Shown here: piece after piece, positions 53,732-62,350 of the stretch | How positions within the stretch are numbered: the stretch's first letter is position 1 | Layout: every line of letters starts with the position of its first letter | Assembly: GCA_016717205.1 (NCBI GenBank) | Contig: JADKGC010000013.1 | Coordinates: 1-64,000, forward strand | Origin: Candidatus Flexifilum breve | GTDB lineage: Bacteria; Chloroflexota; Anaerolineae; Aggregatilineales; Phototrophicaceae | DNA: 64,000 nt | Direction of reading: 5' to 3' | The notes under the pieces: model-generated | What the model saw: only the letters and a program-made list of their open reading frames with translations | The model's database searches: none | What the model was told of the DNA's origin: nothing | Made by a program: the position numbers and the translations under genes

Positions 53732-54675
53732 TACTGCACCACCCTTGATTTCATCAACTGCCGGAACAAGTAGAGCGTGAACAAAATGCCGACGACCACG
53801 CTCACCATCGACATGGCGCTGGCGAGGCCGAAGCGCGAGTTCTGAATCGCCATTTCGCCGACATACGTCCACACCACTTCAGTGCGGTTTGCCGGGCCAC
53901 CGTCGGTCATGATGCGCACAATATCGTAGGCGCGCCCGACATCGAGCGAACGCACAGTGAGCGCGATCAGCACAAAGGGCTGCAAAAGCGGCATGGTGAT
54001 TTTGCGGAACTGCTGCCACGCGTTCGCACCGTCGACTTCGGCGGCCTCGTAGACTTCGCTGGGGAGCGACAGCGTCCCCGCCAGCAAAATGATCGTCGTC
54101 ACCGGGATATTCATCCACATGCTGGCCAGCCCAACCGAGAAGATGCCTGTTGGCACATCGACGAGCCACGCTTTGGGCGTGGTCATCAGGCCGAGCGACA
54201 TCAACGCGTTGTTGACTAAGCCCACCGTCGCGTTGAAGAACCACGCGTATTGAAAGCCCACCAGCACAGGCGCGAACATCATCGGGATCATGAGCAGTGT
54301 ACGGATGAGGCCTTGACCCCACGTCACGCGCGCGATCAACTGCGAGAGGCCGAGCGCGATCACGTATTCGAGATTGACCGTTACGGCCATGAAGATGATG
54401 GTGCGGAAGAACGCGCCTACGAAGACCTCGTCTTCGACTAACCGCTGGTAGTTGCGGAACATCTTTTCCGCGTCAAAGGCAAACGTTTCCGGGCGCAGCA
54501 GGTTGAAGGGCGTAAAGCTGACGTACACCGAGTAGAGCATTGGGTAGATGACGATGGCCGCGATGATGAACAACGTCGGCGCGAGCAGTATCCACGGAAA
54601 CACGAGTTTGCGTCGTTCAAACGCGCTGCGCCGCGCTGGGCGGGACGCGCTGACCGTTGTTGCATCTGCAACCAT
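53731..54675 (-). CDS. Sugar ABC transporter permease (MalF type)
   Basis: A 314-residue membrane permease. A basic N-terminus (ARRSAFERRKL) leads into VFPWILLAPTLFIIAAIVIY and five further hydrophobic segments. The coupling loop is EVYEAAEVDGANAWQQFRKI. An extracytoplasmic loop of about 25 residues follows the first helix. ATG 54675 is preferred to a start 16 codons upstream. It precedes the MalG-type gene with a one-base overlap and follows the secreted binding protein gene. Confidence 0.92.
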   Translation of the reverse strand: MVADATTVSASRPARRSAFERRKLVFPWILLAPTLFIIAAIVIYPMLYSVYVSFTPFNLLRPETFAFDAEKMFRNYQRLVEDEVFVGAFFRTIIFMAVTVNLEYVIALGLSQLIARVTWGQGLIRTLLMIPMMFAPVLVGFQYAWFFNATVGLVNNALMSLGLMTTPKAWLVDVPTGIFSVGLASMWMNIPVTTIILLAGTLSLPSEVYEAAEVDGANAWQQFRKITMPLLQPFVLIALTVRSLDVGRAYDIVRIMTDGGPANRTEVVWTYVGEMAIQNSRFGLASAMSMVSVVVGILFTLYLFRQLMKSRVVQ

Positions 54676-54739
54676 GCCTGTTGTGCCTTGTCTATCATGG
54701 GGGCAGGGCAGGCCCACCCCCATAATGCTTGCTCAAATG

Positions 54740-56092
54740 CTATTCGTAGTAGCCGAGATCATCCAGCAGGCTGCGGGCTTCGTCTGCGCCCTGCGCAACG
54801 CCGTCTTCAACCGACGCATCGCCGAGGATGACGCCTTGCAGGATAGGCGTCCACAGATTCGTGAAGCTGATCCAATCGGGGAACAGCGGCGGTGTGAAGA
54901 AGTCCGCGCTGATCTGTTCCTGCGCGACTTGCAGGCGTTCCGTGTCGAGCGCCACGCCCGAACCGGAGGCATCGCTGATGATGCGCGCCCACACGTCATC
55001 GCGCACGGGCAGCACGCCGAGCTGGGCTTCCTGATATTCGACGGCTTCGCTCGTCAGGAACTTGATCAATGCGACCGCGGCTTCCTTGTTCTGAGAGGCG
55101 CGGGTCACGGAGAAGGCATGCGCGCCCGCCCAGCCCGTGTGGACATCGCCCGACGCGCCGACCGGGCCGCGCACGATCGCGAAGTTGCCGGCAACTGCCG
55201 GGCAGCTATCCGGGCTCTGGAAGTAGCTGTACCAGCCGTACCATTCGAGATAGAAGGCCACATTGCCATCGCAGAAGTTCTGCGCGACTTCCGGCCACAG
55301 CAGGTTCGGCGTATCCGCGGGGATCAAGCCGTTGGCGTACAGGTCGCGCATCCACTGCGCCGTCGCGATGCCTGCCTCGCTGTTGAAGGTCGGCTCGAAC
55401 GCGTCGTCGAAATAGTTGCCGCCATTGGCGACGAGCAGTTCGTAGTAGCGACCACTCAGCGCTTCTTCTTTACCGGCGAACTGCGTGCCGTACTGCACCG
55501 CGCCCTGCGCGACAAAGAATTCGGCCATGTCGTACATTTCGTCGATGGTGGTGGGCGGTGCGAGCGGGTAGCCGTATTCGGCTTCGAAGGCGGCCTGATA
55601 ATCGGCATTGCCGAACAGGTCGGTGCGATAGTGCATGCCGCTGATGTCCGCGTGGCGCGGGATCAACTGCAGGTCGCCATCAATCATCGCCGACGAGATG
55701 ATCGCATCGCTGAACGGGGCGAGTTCTTCTTCGGTGAAATAACTCTGGAGCGGTTCGACGAAGTCGACATACTGGCTCATGAAGCTCGTGTGATTCCACG
55801 CCACGTCAAAATCGACCGTGCCCGCGGCATAGTTGGTCTTCAGGTAGCGGTCAATTTCGAAGCCGTCGCCGAGGAAGACGATTTCCACCGTCGCGCCCGT
55901 CGCTTCTTCCCACTGGCTGATAGAATCGTACATGGCTTCGTACGGCGCGCCGCCGATGGTCGCGACCTTGATGGTCACGCCGTCAAACCGTTGATCCAAC
56001 CCGGCAAACTGCGGTTCGCTGTCCTGCGCCGCCACCATGCTCACGCCGAAGACGGCGAGCAGCCCAACCAGCAACAACAACTTTCTAAGCAT
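54740..56092 (-). CDS. Extracellular sugar-binding protein (ABC, family 1)
   Basis: A 450-residue secreted binding protein. The signal peptide is LRKLLLLVGLLAVFGVSMVA before AQDSEPQFAG; there is no lipobox. The mature part has the family-1 pattern (VDFDVAWNHTSFMSQYVDFV, DISGMHYRTDLFGN). GAGGAG lies 8 bases before ATG 56092. It provides sugar to the two downstream permeases. It resembles the upstream gene 56141-57382 in overall design but not closely enough to be a recent duplicate. Confidence 0.92.
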   Translation of the reverse strand: MLRKLLLLVGLLAVFGVSMVAAQDSEPQFAGLDQRFDGVTIKVATIGGAPYEAMYDSISQWEEATGATVEIVFLGDGFEIDRYLKTNYAAGTVDFDVAWNHTSFMSQYVDFVEPLQSYFTEEELAPFSDAIISSAMIDGDLQLIPRHADISGMHYRTDLFGNADYQAAFEAEYGYPLAPPTTIDEMYDMAEFFVAQGAVQYGTQFAGKEEALSGRYYELLVANGGNYFDDAFEPTFNSEAGIATAQWMRDLYANGLIPADTPNLLWPEVAQNFCDGNVAFYLEWYGWYSYFQSPDSCPAVAGNFAIVRGPVGASGDVHTGWAGAHAFSVTRASQNKEAAVALIKFLTSEAVEYQEAQLGVLPVRDDVWARIISDASGSGVALDTERLQVAQEQISADFFTPPLFPDWISFTNLWTPILQGVILGDASVEDGVAQGADEARSLLDDLGYYE

Positions 56093-56140
56093 TTTCTCTC
56101 TCCTCAACTCAAAAAAGCTTTTCTCTCAACATGGTGCCGC

Positions 56141-57382
56141 TCAGGTGTAATAGCCTGCCGCCGCCATGATCGATTCGACTGCCCGCGCCGCGTCATCCAG
56201 CGCCTCCTCGACGCTTTTCGCCCCGGTGACAACGGCGTGCTGCATCTGGTTGAACACTTCGTTGATCGCGGGATATTCCGGGAGGCGCGGCGGGCTTTTG
56301 GCGTTGGCATGTGCCGCTTCCAGCATGCGGTAGTAGGGAAACTGCGCCTGAATCTCCGCATCGCGCCACGTGGATCGGCGTACGCCGGTGCCGCCGCTCT
56401 GCGCCGTGATCTTGTCCATTTCGGATGTCGCGCAGTGCTGCAAAAACTGGTACGCGAGCTCTGGCTGCGCGCTGCCCGCGGGTATACCGAGCACCCAGTA
56501 GATGTTGAGCGTGGCATGCGCGCCGTGATCGCCGCGCGGCACCAGCCCGAGTCGGTTCTGGCCGATGATTTTGGATGGGGGCAGTTCGGCGACAGCCGAG
56601 AAACCGCACCAGTTCCACATCATCGCCGCTTCGCCCGCCGCATACGCGACACCGGACGCCACGCTGTCATAATCGAGTGTCTTGGGCGGGCACACCTTGT
56701 CCGTCAGAATGAGATCAGCGTAGAACTGAAGCGCCTCGCGCCCAATTGCATCATTGAAGGTGGGTTTCCACGCGGCATCGAACAACTGACCGCCGCGGCT
56801 CCACACATGCAGGAAGAAGTCATACACGTTGTTGTGACCGTCGTTCAGCCCGGCGATCATGGCGCCATATAGTCCCTGTTCGGGGCGAGTGAAGAAGCGC
56901 GCCATATCGCGGAACTGCGACCACGTCTCCGGGACGGCGAGCGGATAGCCGTAGCGTGCGGCAAATGCTGTCTGTTCGGCGGGATTCTCGAACAGGTCGG
57001 CGCGGTACATGAACATTTCCGGCCCGTCATGGTAGGGCAGGGCAAAGATTCCGCCTGCCGCATCCCGCTGCAGTTCGAGCAGGCTATCTGACCAACCCTG
57101 CGGATAATCGGGTGGCGGGTCGCGCTGGATGAAGTCGTTGAGCCGCGCTAACCCGCCCATCTTGAGCAGTTCCGGCAGCCAGTCGGTGAGCAGCAGCACG
57201 ACATCCCAGTCCGAGCCGAGGATCCCGCGCTTGGCGATCAAATCCTCATACAGCTTTTCCGGGTCAATCGGAACAATGTTGAAATCAACGTCGGGATGCT
57301 GGTGTTGAAACGCCGCCGCTTGCGCCGCAAACGACCGTTCAAAGCCAGCAAACACACGGTACAAAACCTGTAGTTTAGGCAT
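56141..57382 (-). CDS. Solute-binding-protein-like protein without a signal peptide
   Basis: A 413-residue protein of the family-1 extracellular binding fold: VLYRVFAGFERSFAAQAAAF at the start, DWDVVLLLTDWLPELL, and YPLAVPETWSQFRDMARFFT. The N-terminus (PKLQVLYRVF) is directly the first beta-strand. There is no hydrophobic leader and no upstream in-frame start that would supply one, so it is probably cytoplasmic. It is the first gene of the leftward operon, divergent from the GntR gene. It might be a sensor or scaffold, or a binding protein whose leader was lost. Confidence 0.82.
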   Translation of the reverse strand: MPKLQVLYRVFAGFERSFAAQAAAFQHQHPDVDFNIVPIDPEKLYEDLIAKRGILGSDWDVVLLLTDWLPELLKMGGLARLNDFIQRDPPPDYPQGWSDSLLELQRDAAGGIFALPYHDGPEMFMYRADLFENPAEQTAFAARYGYPLAVPETWSQFRDMARFFTRPEQGLYGAMIAGLNDGHNNVYDFFLHVWSRGGQLFDAAWKPTFNDAIGREALQFYADLILTDKVCPPKTLDYDSVASGVAYAAGEAAMMWNWCGFSAVAELPPSKIIGQNRLGLVPRGDHGAHATLNIYWVLGIPAGSAQPELAYQFLQHCATSEMDKITAQSGGTGVRRSTWRDAEIQAQFPYYRMLEAAHANAKSPPRLPEYPAINEVFNQMQHAVVTGAKSVEEALDDAARAVESIMAAAGYYT

Positions 57383-57418
57383 AGTGTCTTCACATAAAAA
57401 TTCAATTTCTACGTTCTG

Positions 57419-57448
57419 TTGAAGTATTATAATTTATGTCGTATAATA
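57419..57448 (+). promoter_or_regulatory. gntR promoter with overlapping inverted repeat
   Basis: TTGAAG (57419-57424), 17-base spacer, TATAAT (57442-57447). TATTATA (57425-57431) and TATAATA (57442-57448) form an inverted repeat that covers the spacer and -10. It lies in the 99-base divergent gap and could let the GntR protein control both operons. Confidence 0.65.
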
Positions 57449-57481
57449 TGGCAAGTAGCTCGCATCCGAAGGGAATAAAGC

Positions 57482-58177
57482 ATGTCGAAGGCTCTCAGTC
57501 CGATTGAAGAGAATCGGCGCACACTGGCAGCCCAGGTCGCTGAACGCATCCGCCAAGCTATCCTTACACGGGATCTCGCACCCGGTTCGCGTGTCAATCA
57601 GTATCAGTTGGCGGAGGATTTGAATGTGAGTCTCGTGCCCGTCCGCGAAGCGCTCAAGACGCTCGAAGCCGAAGGATTGGTAACGATCACTCCGCGGCGC
57701 GGGGCGTTTGTCACGGAGATCTCGCTCGACGACCTCGACGAGCTGTACTTCGCGCGTAAATTAGTCGAAGGGGAAGCCATCGCCTTGGCGTGCCAAGCCC
57801 TCAGCGACCACGACTTCGTCATCCTGCGCGGCATCATTGACGAGATGCGCGCCGCGACCGCCAACGACGATATTCATGCCTTCATGCAGTACAACCGCGA
57901 CTTCCACATGCACATCTACTCGGCGACCAAGAATCGCCATCTCTTCCAGATGATCGAAACGCTGTGGGATCGCAGCGAACTCTACCGCTACCGTTACATG
58001 TTTGTGCTGCGCAACGCCGACGTCATCCATCAGGAACATGAAGACATCTTCACCGCGTGCCAGACCCGGAACGTCAACCGCGCTCGGCAGTTAGCGCAGG
58101 ATCACATCTGGCATACGCGCAACGGCATCTATCAGCAGTTGGCCAGCGAATTCGCGACCGAGACGAGTGAGGACTAA
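57482..58177 (+). CDS. GntR-family transcriptional regulator (FadR/FCD subfamily)
   Basis: A 231-residue regulator. The winged helix (about 12-80) includes AERIRQAILTRDLAPGSRVN and LAEDLNVSLVPVREALKTLE. The helical FCD domain (about 90-220) contains the metal-ligand pattern Asp...His...His (YNRDFHMHIYSATKN, then ARQLAQDHIWHTRNG). FCD regulators usually sense organic or sugar acids. GAAGGGA precedes the ATG. It is divergent from the transporter operon and overlaps the lyase gene by TAATG, so it most likely controls both. Confidence 0.92.
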   Translation: MSKALSPIEENRRTLAAQVAERIRQAILTRDLAPGSRVNQYQLAEDLNVSLVPVREALKTLEAEGLVTITPRRGAFVTEISLDDLDELYFARKLVEGEAIALACQALSDHDFVILRGIIDEMRAATANDDIHAFMQYNRDFHMHIYSATKNRHLFQMIETLWDRSELYRYRYMFVLRNADVIHQEHEDIFTACQTRNVNRARQLAQDHIWHTRNGIYQQLASEFATETSED

Positions 58178-59538
58178 TGCCCGCGCACGTCATCGATTCC
58201 ATCTTCTTCAAAGACCTGTTCGGCACGGCGGCGATGCGTGCCATTTTCGACGACCATGCGCTGCTGCAAAAATGGTTGGACTACGAAGCTGCGCTCGCCC
58301 GCGCGCAGGCTAAACTCGGTCTGTTTCCTCAAGCCGCAGCCGCCGAGATCACCGAGCAAGCGCAAGCCGCCTTGATGGACACCGACGCGATCAAGCAGGG
58401 CATCGACAAGACGGTGCATCCGCTCGTCTCGGTGATCTGGCAGTTGTCGCACCGCTGCGCGGGCGACGCCGGGCGCTATGTCCACTGGGGCGCGACCACG
58501 CAGGATGTGATGGACACCGCTATCGTTCTGCAAATCCGGGATGCCATTCCCGCTTTCGAACACACGCTCGACGCCCTGCACGATGCACTCGTCCGCCTCG
58601 CGCAGACGCACCGCGCCACGCCGATTGCCGGGCGCACGCACGGTCAGCAGGCGCTGCCGACCACCTTTGGCGCCAAGCTGGCGGTGTGGATCGCTGAGAT
58701 CCGGCGCGGGCGCGAACGCCTCGATCAAGCGAAGCCGCGGGTGCTCGTCGGCGAATTCGGCGGCGCGGTCGGCACGCTGGCCGGGTTGGCCGAAAGCAGC
58801 ATCGACGAATTCGCTGTGCAAGCGGCACTCATGGATGAACTTGGCCTCGGCGTCCCGCCGATTGCGTGGCACACCTCCCGCGATTCGATTGTGGAATTCG
58901 CGCTGATCATCTGCCAGTATGCCGCGCTCATGGGCCGTATGGCGCACGAAGTGATCGACCTGCAGAAACAGGAATTCGGCGAAGTCGAAGAACCCTTCGC
59001 GATGGGGAAGGTCGGCAGCAGTACTATGCCGCATAAGCGCAACCCCATGTTGTGCGAGGCCGTGCTCACGCTGGCACGCCTGTGCCGCGAAAAAGCGGCC
59101 ACGGCGATGGACACGCTCGTCTACAACGAGCATGAGCGCGACTGGTCGTCTTTCCAGATGGAATGGGCGTACCTGCCCGAACTGTGCGTGATGGCCCACG
59201 GCGCGTTGGAAATCATGACGCGGGTGATGAGTGGCCTCATGGTCTACCCCGACCGCATGCGGCGTAACCTCGATGTGACGGGCGGGTTGCTGCTCGCCGA
59301 ACGAGTCATGTTTGCGTTGGGCGAGCACATCGGGCGGCAGGACGCGCATGACGTCGTGTACGAATGTGCGATGCATGCGATTGAGATCCAGCAGTCGTTC
59401 CTCGACGTGCTGATTGCAGACGCCCGGGTCAGCGCGCATCTCACCCGTGACGAGATCGCCGCGCTGCTCGACCCCGCCGCGTATACGGGGTTGGCCGCGC
59501 AGTTCGTCGACCGCGTGCTCAAGGAGGAGCAGTCGTAA
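58177..59538 (+). CDS. Fumarase/aspartase-superfamily lyase (adenylosuccinate lyase / carboxymuconate cycloisomerase-like)
   Basis: A 453-residue lyase. The signature GSSTMPHKRNP begins near residue 280, with a GATTQDVMDTA near 106 and GRTHGQQALPTTFG near 153 forming the other conserved regions. The Ser of the signature loop is the likely catalytic base. The family eliminates groups from succinyl-type substrates; relatives include PurB, argininosuccinate lyase and PcaB. A purine role is unlikely in this catabolic operon; cleavage or isomerisation of a dicarboxylic sugar-acid or aromatic intermediate is more plausible. It overlaps gntR by TAATG. Confidence 0.88.
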   Translation: MPAHVIDSIFFKDLFGTAAMRAIFDDHALLQKWLDYEAALARAQAKLGLFPQAAAAEITEQAQAALMDTDAIKQGIDKTVHPLVSVIWQLSHRCAGDAGRYVHWGATTQDVMDTAIVLQIRDAIPAFEHTLDALHDALVRLAQTHRATPIAGRTHGQQALPTTFGAKLAVWIAEIRRGRERLDQAKPRVLVGEFGGAVGTLAGLAESSIDEFAVQAALMDELGLGVPPIAWHTSRDSIVEFALIICQYAALMGRMAHEVIDLQKQEFGEVEEPFAMGKVGSSTMPHKRNPMLCEAVLTLARLCREKAATAMDTLVYNEHERDWSSFQMEWAYLPELCVMAHGALEIMTRVMSGLMVYPDRMRRNLDVTGGLLLAERVMFALGEHIGRQDAHDVVYECAMHAIEIQQSFLDVLIADARVSAHLTRDEIAALLDPAAYTGLAAQFVDRVLKEEQS

Positions 59539-59599
59539 CCGAAAACCTTTGCTGCGTGCGTTAGAAGTGCAATTTAGTGAATTAGAAGGGATTTTGTTG

Positions 59600-60445
59600 A
59601 TGATCGTTGATACCCACCAGCATTTTTGGAATCTAGCTAAAGTCGAATACCCGTGGCTCGTCCCAGAGTACGGCCCAATCTACCGGACGTTTGAAGCGCC
59701 GGAACTGGAACCGCAGTTGCAGGCGGCAGGCGTTGACCACACCGTCATCGTGCAGTCGATGGACTCGTACGCCGACACCGCCTACATGTTCGAGACGGCG
59801 GCGCACTACTCGTGGGTCGCTGGGATCGTTGGTTGGGTGCCGCTGCTCAAGCCGGAAGAAACCGCCCGCCAGTTAGAAGAACACAAGCGCCGTCAGCTTT
59901 TGTTCAAGGGCATGCGCCACCTCATCCACACGGAAGCGGATCCCGACTGGGTGGTGCAGGACACGGTGATCGAAAGCCTCAAGCTGCTGGCCGCGCACGG
60001 TTACACCTTCGACGTGGTTGCTGTGTTCCCGAATCACCTCAAGCATGTGCCGACGCTCTCCGAGCGTATCCCGAACCTCAAAATCGTGATCGATCATCTG
60101 GCCAAGCCGCCGTACCCCAGCGCCGCCGATATGGCGATCTGGCGTGATCAGTTAGCCGCCGCCGCGCAAAACCCGAACGTGTACGCCAAGATCAGCGGCT
60201 TGAATACCGCTGTTGCTAAGGCCGATTGGACCGCCGCCGACCTGCAGCCTGCCATCGACTTCGCGCTCAAGCAATTCGGCGCGTCGCGGCTGATGTTCGG
60301 CAGCGATTGGCCGGTCGCCATCCTCGCCGGAGACTACGCCAAAGTCGTCGCCGAAACGCGGAAGTGTCTGTCAGGCTTGTCCGCCGCCGATCAAGCCGCG
60401 ATCTGGGGTGGCACTGCGAACCGCTTCTATAACCTGGGACTGTAG
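59600..60445 (+). CDS. Amidohydrolase-2 family, L-fuconolactonase / pyrone lactonase-like
   Basis: A 281-residue TIM-barrel hydrolase. The metal HxH is in IVDTHQHFW, the barrel includes VIDHLAKPPY with a conserved His, and the Asp of GSDWPVAIL is the typical last ligand. The family includes L-fuconolactonase, L-rhamnonolactonase-like and 2-pyrone-4,6-dicarboxylate lactonase. It would open a sugar-acid lactone in an oxidative sugar pathway. ATG 59600 has AAGGGA 8-9 bases upstream; the longer upstream frame is shadow of the lyase gene. It is 61 bases after the lyase and 1 base before the dehydrogenase. Confidence 0.88.
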   Translation: MIVDTHQHFWNLAKVEYPWLVPEYGPIYRTFEAPELEPQLQAAGVDHTVIVQSMDSYADTAYMFETAAHYSWVAGIVGWVPLLKPEETARQLEEHKRRQLLFKGMRHLIHTEADPDWVVQDTVIESLKLLAAHGYTFDVVAVFPNHLKHVPTLSERIPNLKIVIDHLAKPPYPSAADMAIWRDQLAAAAQNPNVYAKISGLNTAVAKADWTAADLQPAIDFALKQFGASRLMFGSDWPVAILAGDYAKVVAETRKCLSGLSAADQAAIWGGTANRFYNLGL

Positions 60446-60446
60446 C

Positions 60447-61520
60447 ATGGACATCAACTCAATTGACTGGCGTCCCCAACTGGGAAACAAGACGGACTAT
60501 GGGATTGGCTTTGTCGGCTGCGGCGGCATTGTCCAGTACGCGCACATTCCCGCTTACCAGAAAGCGGGCTTTCGCATGGTCGCGGCCTATGACATCAAGC
60601 GGGAATCCGCCGAAAAGGTCGCGGAACTGACCGGGACAGCGCGCGTGTGCGAGTCGCTGGACGAACTGCTCGCCGATCCCGCCGTGGACATCGTCGATAT
60701 CGCCGTGATGCCGTGGGCGCAGCTGGACGTGGTGCGCCAAGTCGCGGCGGCGGGCAAGCACATGCTGTGCCAGAAACCGCTGAGCGACAACTTCGGGCAG
60801 GCGACGCAAATCGTGGAGTTGGCGCGGCTAGCGGGCGTTAAGCAGGCGGTCAACCACCAGATGCGCTGGGATTCGGGCATCGCCGCCAGCAAGATCATGA
60901 TCGAACGCGGCATGATCGGCACGCCGACGGACGCCCAGATTCAGGTGAGCAGCGCGACCCCGTGGCACATGTGGCCGTGGTTAGCGACTGCGTCGCGCCT
61001 CGAAGTGCAGTATCACAGTATCCACTACATCGATTCGATGCGCTTCCTGTTTGGTTCGCCGGAATGGGTGACCAGCCGCCACGCCAAATATGCGGGGCAG
61101 GGCGATGTGCGCGCGGAAACTAAGACCATCACCGTCTTCGACTACGCCAACGGGTTACAGGCGCTCGTCGCCGTTAACCACTACAACATGCACGCCGAAG
61201 CCTCGGCAATTTTCCGCTTTTTGGGTACGGAAGGCGCGATCGAGGGCACGATCGGCCTGATGTACAACTATCCGAGCGGTCGCCCGGACACCTTGCGCTA
61301 CAGCCAAAAAGATCAGCCGCCCGTTGATCTACCGCTCGATGAATTCTGGATTCCTGATGCGTTCGTCGGCCCGATGGCGGGGCTGATGCAGGCCATCGAA
61401 ACGGATACCCTCCCGGCGACCGATACCGCCGACAACCTCAACACGCTGCGTTTGATCGAAGCGGCTTATCTATCTGCCGCCGAGCATCGTTCGGTGCGTC
61501 CCAGCGAGATCGGAGCGTAA
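60447..61520 (+). CDS. Gfo/Idh/MocA family oxidoreductase
   Basis: A 357-residue NAD(P)-dependent dehydrogenase. The Rossmann motif is GFVGCGGIVQ near residue 18, with a CQKPLSDNFGQA motif replacing the usual EKP and KQAVNHQMRW following. The C-terminal alpha/beta domain contains HYIDSMRFLFG, whose preceding Ser-Ile-His is the likely catalytic site. The change from EKP to QKP is unusual and may alter the reaction. It is tightly coupled to its neighbours (1 and 2 bases). Confidence 0.9.
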   Translation: MDINSIDWRPQLGNKTDYGIGFVGCGGIVQYAHIPAYQKAGFRMVAAYDIKRESAEKVAELTGTARVCESLDELLADPAVDIVDIAVMPWAQLDVVRQVAAAGKHMLCQKPLSDNFGQATQIVELARLAGVKQAVNHQMRWDSGIAASKIMIERGMIGTPTDAQIQVSSATPWHMWPWLATASRLEVQYHSIHYIDSMRFLFGSPEWVTSRHAKYAGQGDVRAETKTITVFDYANGLQALVAVNHYNMHAEASAIFRFLGTEGAIEGTIGLMYNYPSGRPDTLRYSQKDQPPVDLPLDEFWIPDAFVGPMAGLMQAIETDTLPATDTADNLNTLRLIEAAYLSAAEHRSVRPSEIGA

Positions 61521-61522
61521 AC

Positions 61523-62350
61523 ATGGCCATTATTCCTAACCGTCATGCAGGCAAAGTCGCCATCGTCACGGGCGCGGGGCAGGGCATCGGGCGCGGCGTC
61601 GCGCTGCGGTTCGCGCAAGAAGGCGCGCATGTCGTCATCGCCGAATACAATGCGGCGAATGCGCGGGCGGCTGCTGATGAATGCAGCCAGTACACGCGGG
61701 CGCTCGCTTATCCGGTCGATATCGGCGATACGGATCAGATCGCCAAAATGGTCGCCGATGTGGTCGCGGAATTCGGGCACATCGACATCCTCGTCAACAA
61801 CGCGGGCGTGCTGGAAACACTGCCGCTCTTCGACCTGACACCGGAAAAGTGGGATTGGCTGCAGCGCGTGAATCAGCGCGGGCTGTTCTTCTGCTTGCAG
61901 ACGGTCGCCAAACAGATGGTCACGCAGATTCCCGACGAGGTGAAAGCGGCGGGCAAAGCCGACCGCAGCTACGGCAAAATCGTCAACTTTTCGTCAATTG
62001 CCGGGCGCAGCGGTCGCCCGTATGCCGCGCATTACTCCGCGGCGAAGTGGGCGACCATCAGCATCACGCAGAGCGCCGCAGGTTACCTTGCGCCGTATAA
62101 CATCAACGTGAATGCGGTGTGCCCCGGCGTCGTGCCTACCCCGATGTGGGACGACATTGACCGTGTCCAAGCCGAACGGTTCGGGCTGGAACGCGGCGGT
62201 TGGATCAAGAAGACGGTGGACAGTGTGCCCCTCAAACGCGCCGCCACTCCCGGCGATCTGGCCGCGGCGGTCTCGTTCCTGTGCTCCGATGATGCCGATT
62301 ACATCACCGGACAGGCGCTCAACGTCGACGGCGGAATCGAGATGAACTAG
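61523..62350 (+). CDS. Short-chain dehydrogenase/reductase (SDR), sugar-alcohol or deoxy-sugar dehydrogenase-like
   Basis: A 275-residue classical SDR. The cofactor motif TGAGQGIGRG is near residue 17, NNAG near 92, catalytic Ser in NFSSIAG, and YSAAKW gives the YxxxK. The C-terminal AVCPGVVPTPMW and GQALNVDGG are standard. Enzymes of this branch oxidise L-rhamnose, L-fucose or galactitol with NAD(P). With the lactonase upstream this could be the first two steps of an oxidative pathway. The next gene begins 1 base after the stop. Confidence 0.92.
   Translation: MAIIPNRHAGKVAIVTGAGQGIGRGVALRFAQEGAHVVIAEYNAANARAAADECSQYTRALAYPVDIGDTDQIAKMVADVVAEFGHIDILVNNAGVLETLPLFDLTPEKWDWLQRVNQRGLFFCLQTVAKQMVTQIPDEVKAAGKADRSYGKIVNFSSIAGRSGRPYAAHYSAAKWATISITQSAAGYLAPYNINVNAVCPGVVPTPMWDDIDRVQAERFGLERGGWIKKTVDSVPLKRAATPGDLAAAVSFLCSDDADYITGQALNVDGGIEMN

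Noticed and set aside
54548..56872. A 774-codon open frame on the + strand
   Set aside because: It runs antisense through two solute-binding-protein genes and a permease start. Its composition (many Arg, His, Gln) is typical of a GC shadow.
58177..59538. Calling the lyase purB
   Set aside because: It has the superfamily signature but lies in a catabolic operon behind a GntR regulator and beside a lactonase, so a purine role is not supported.
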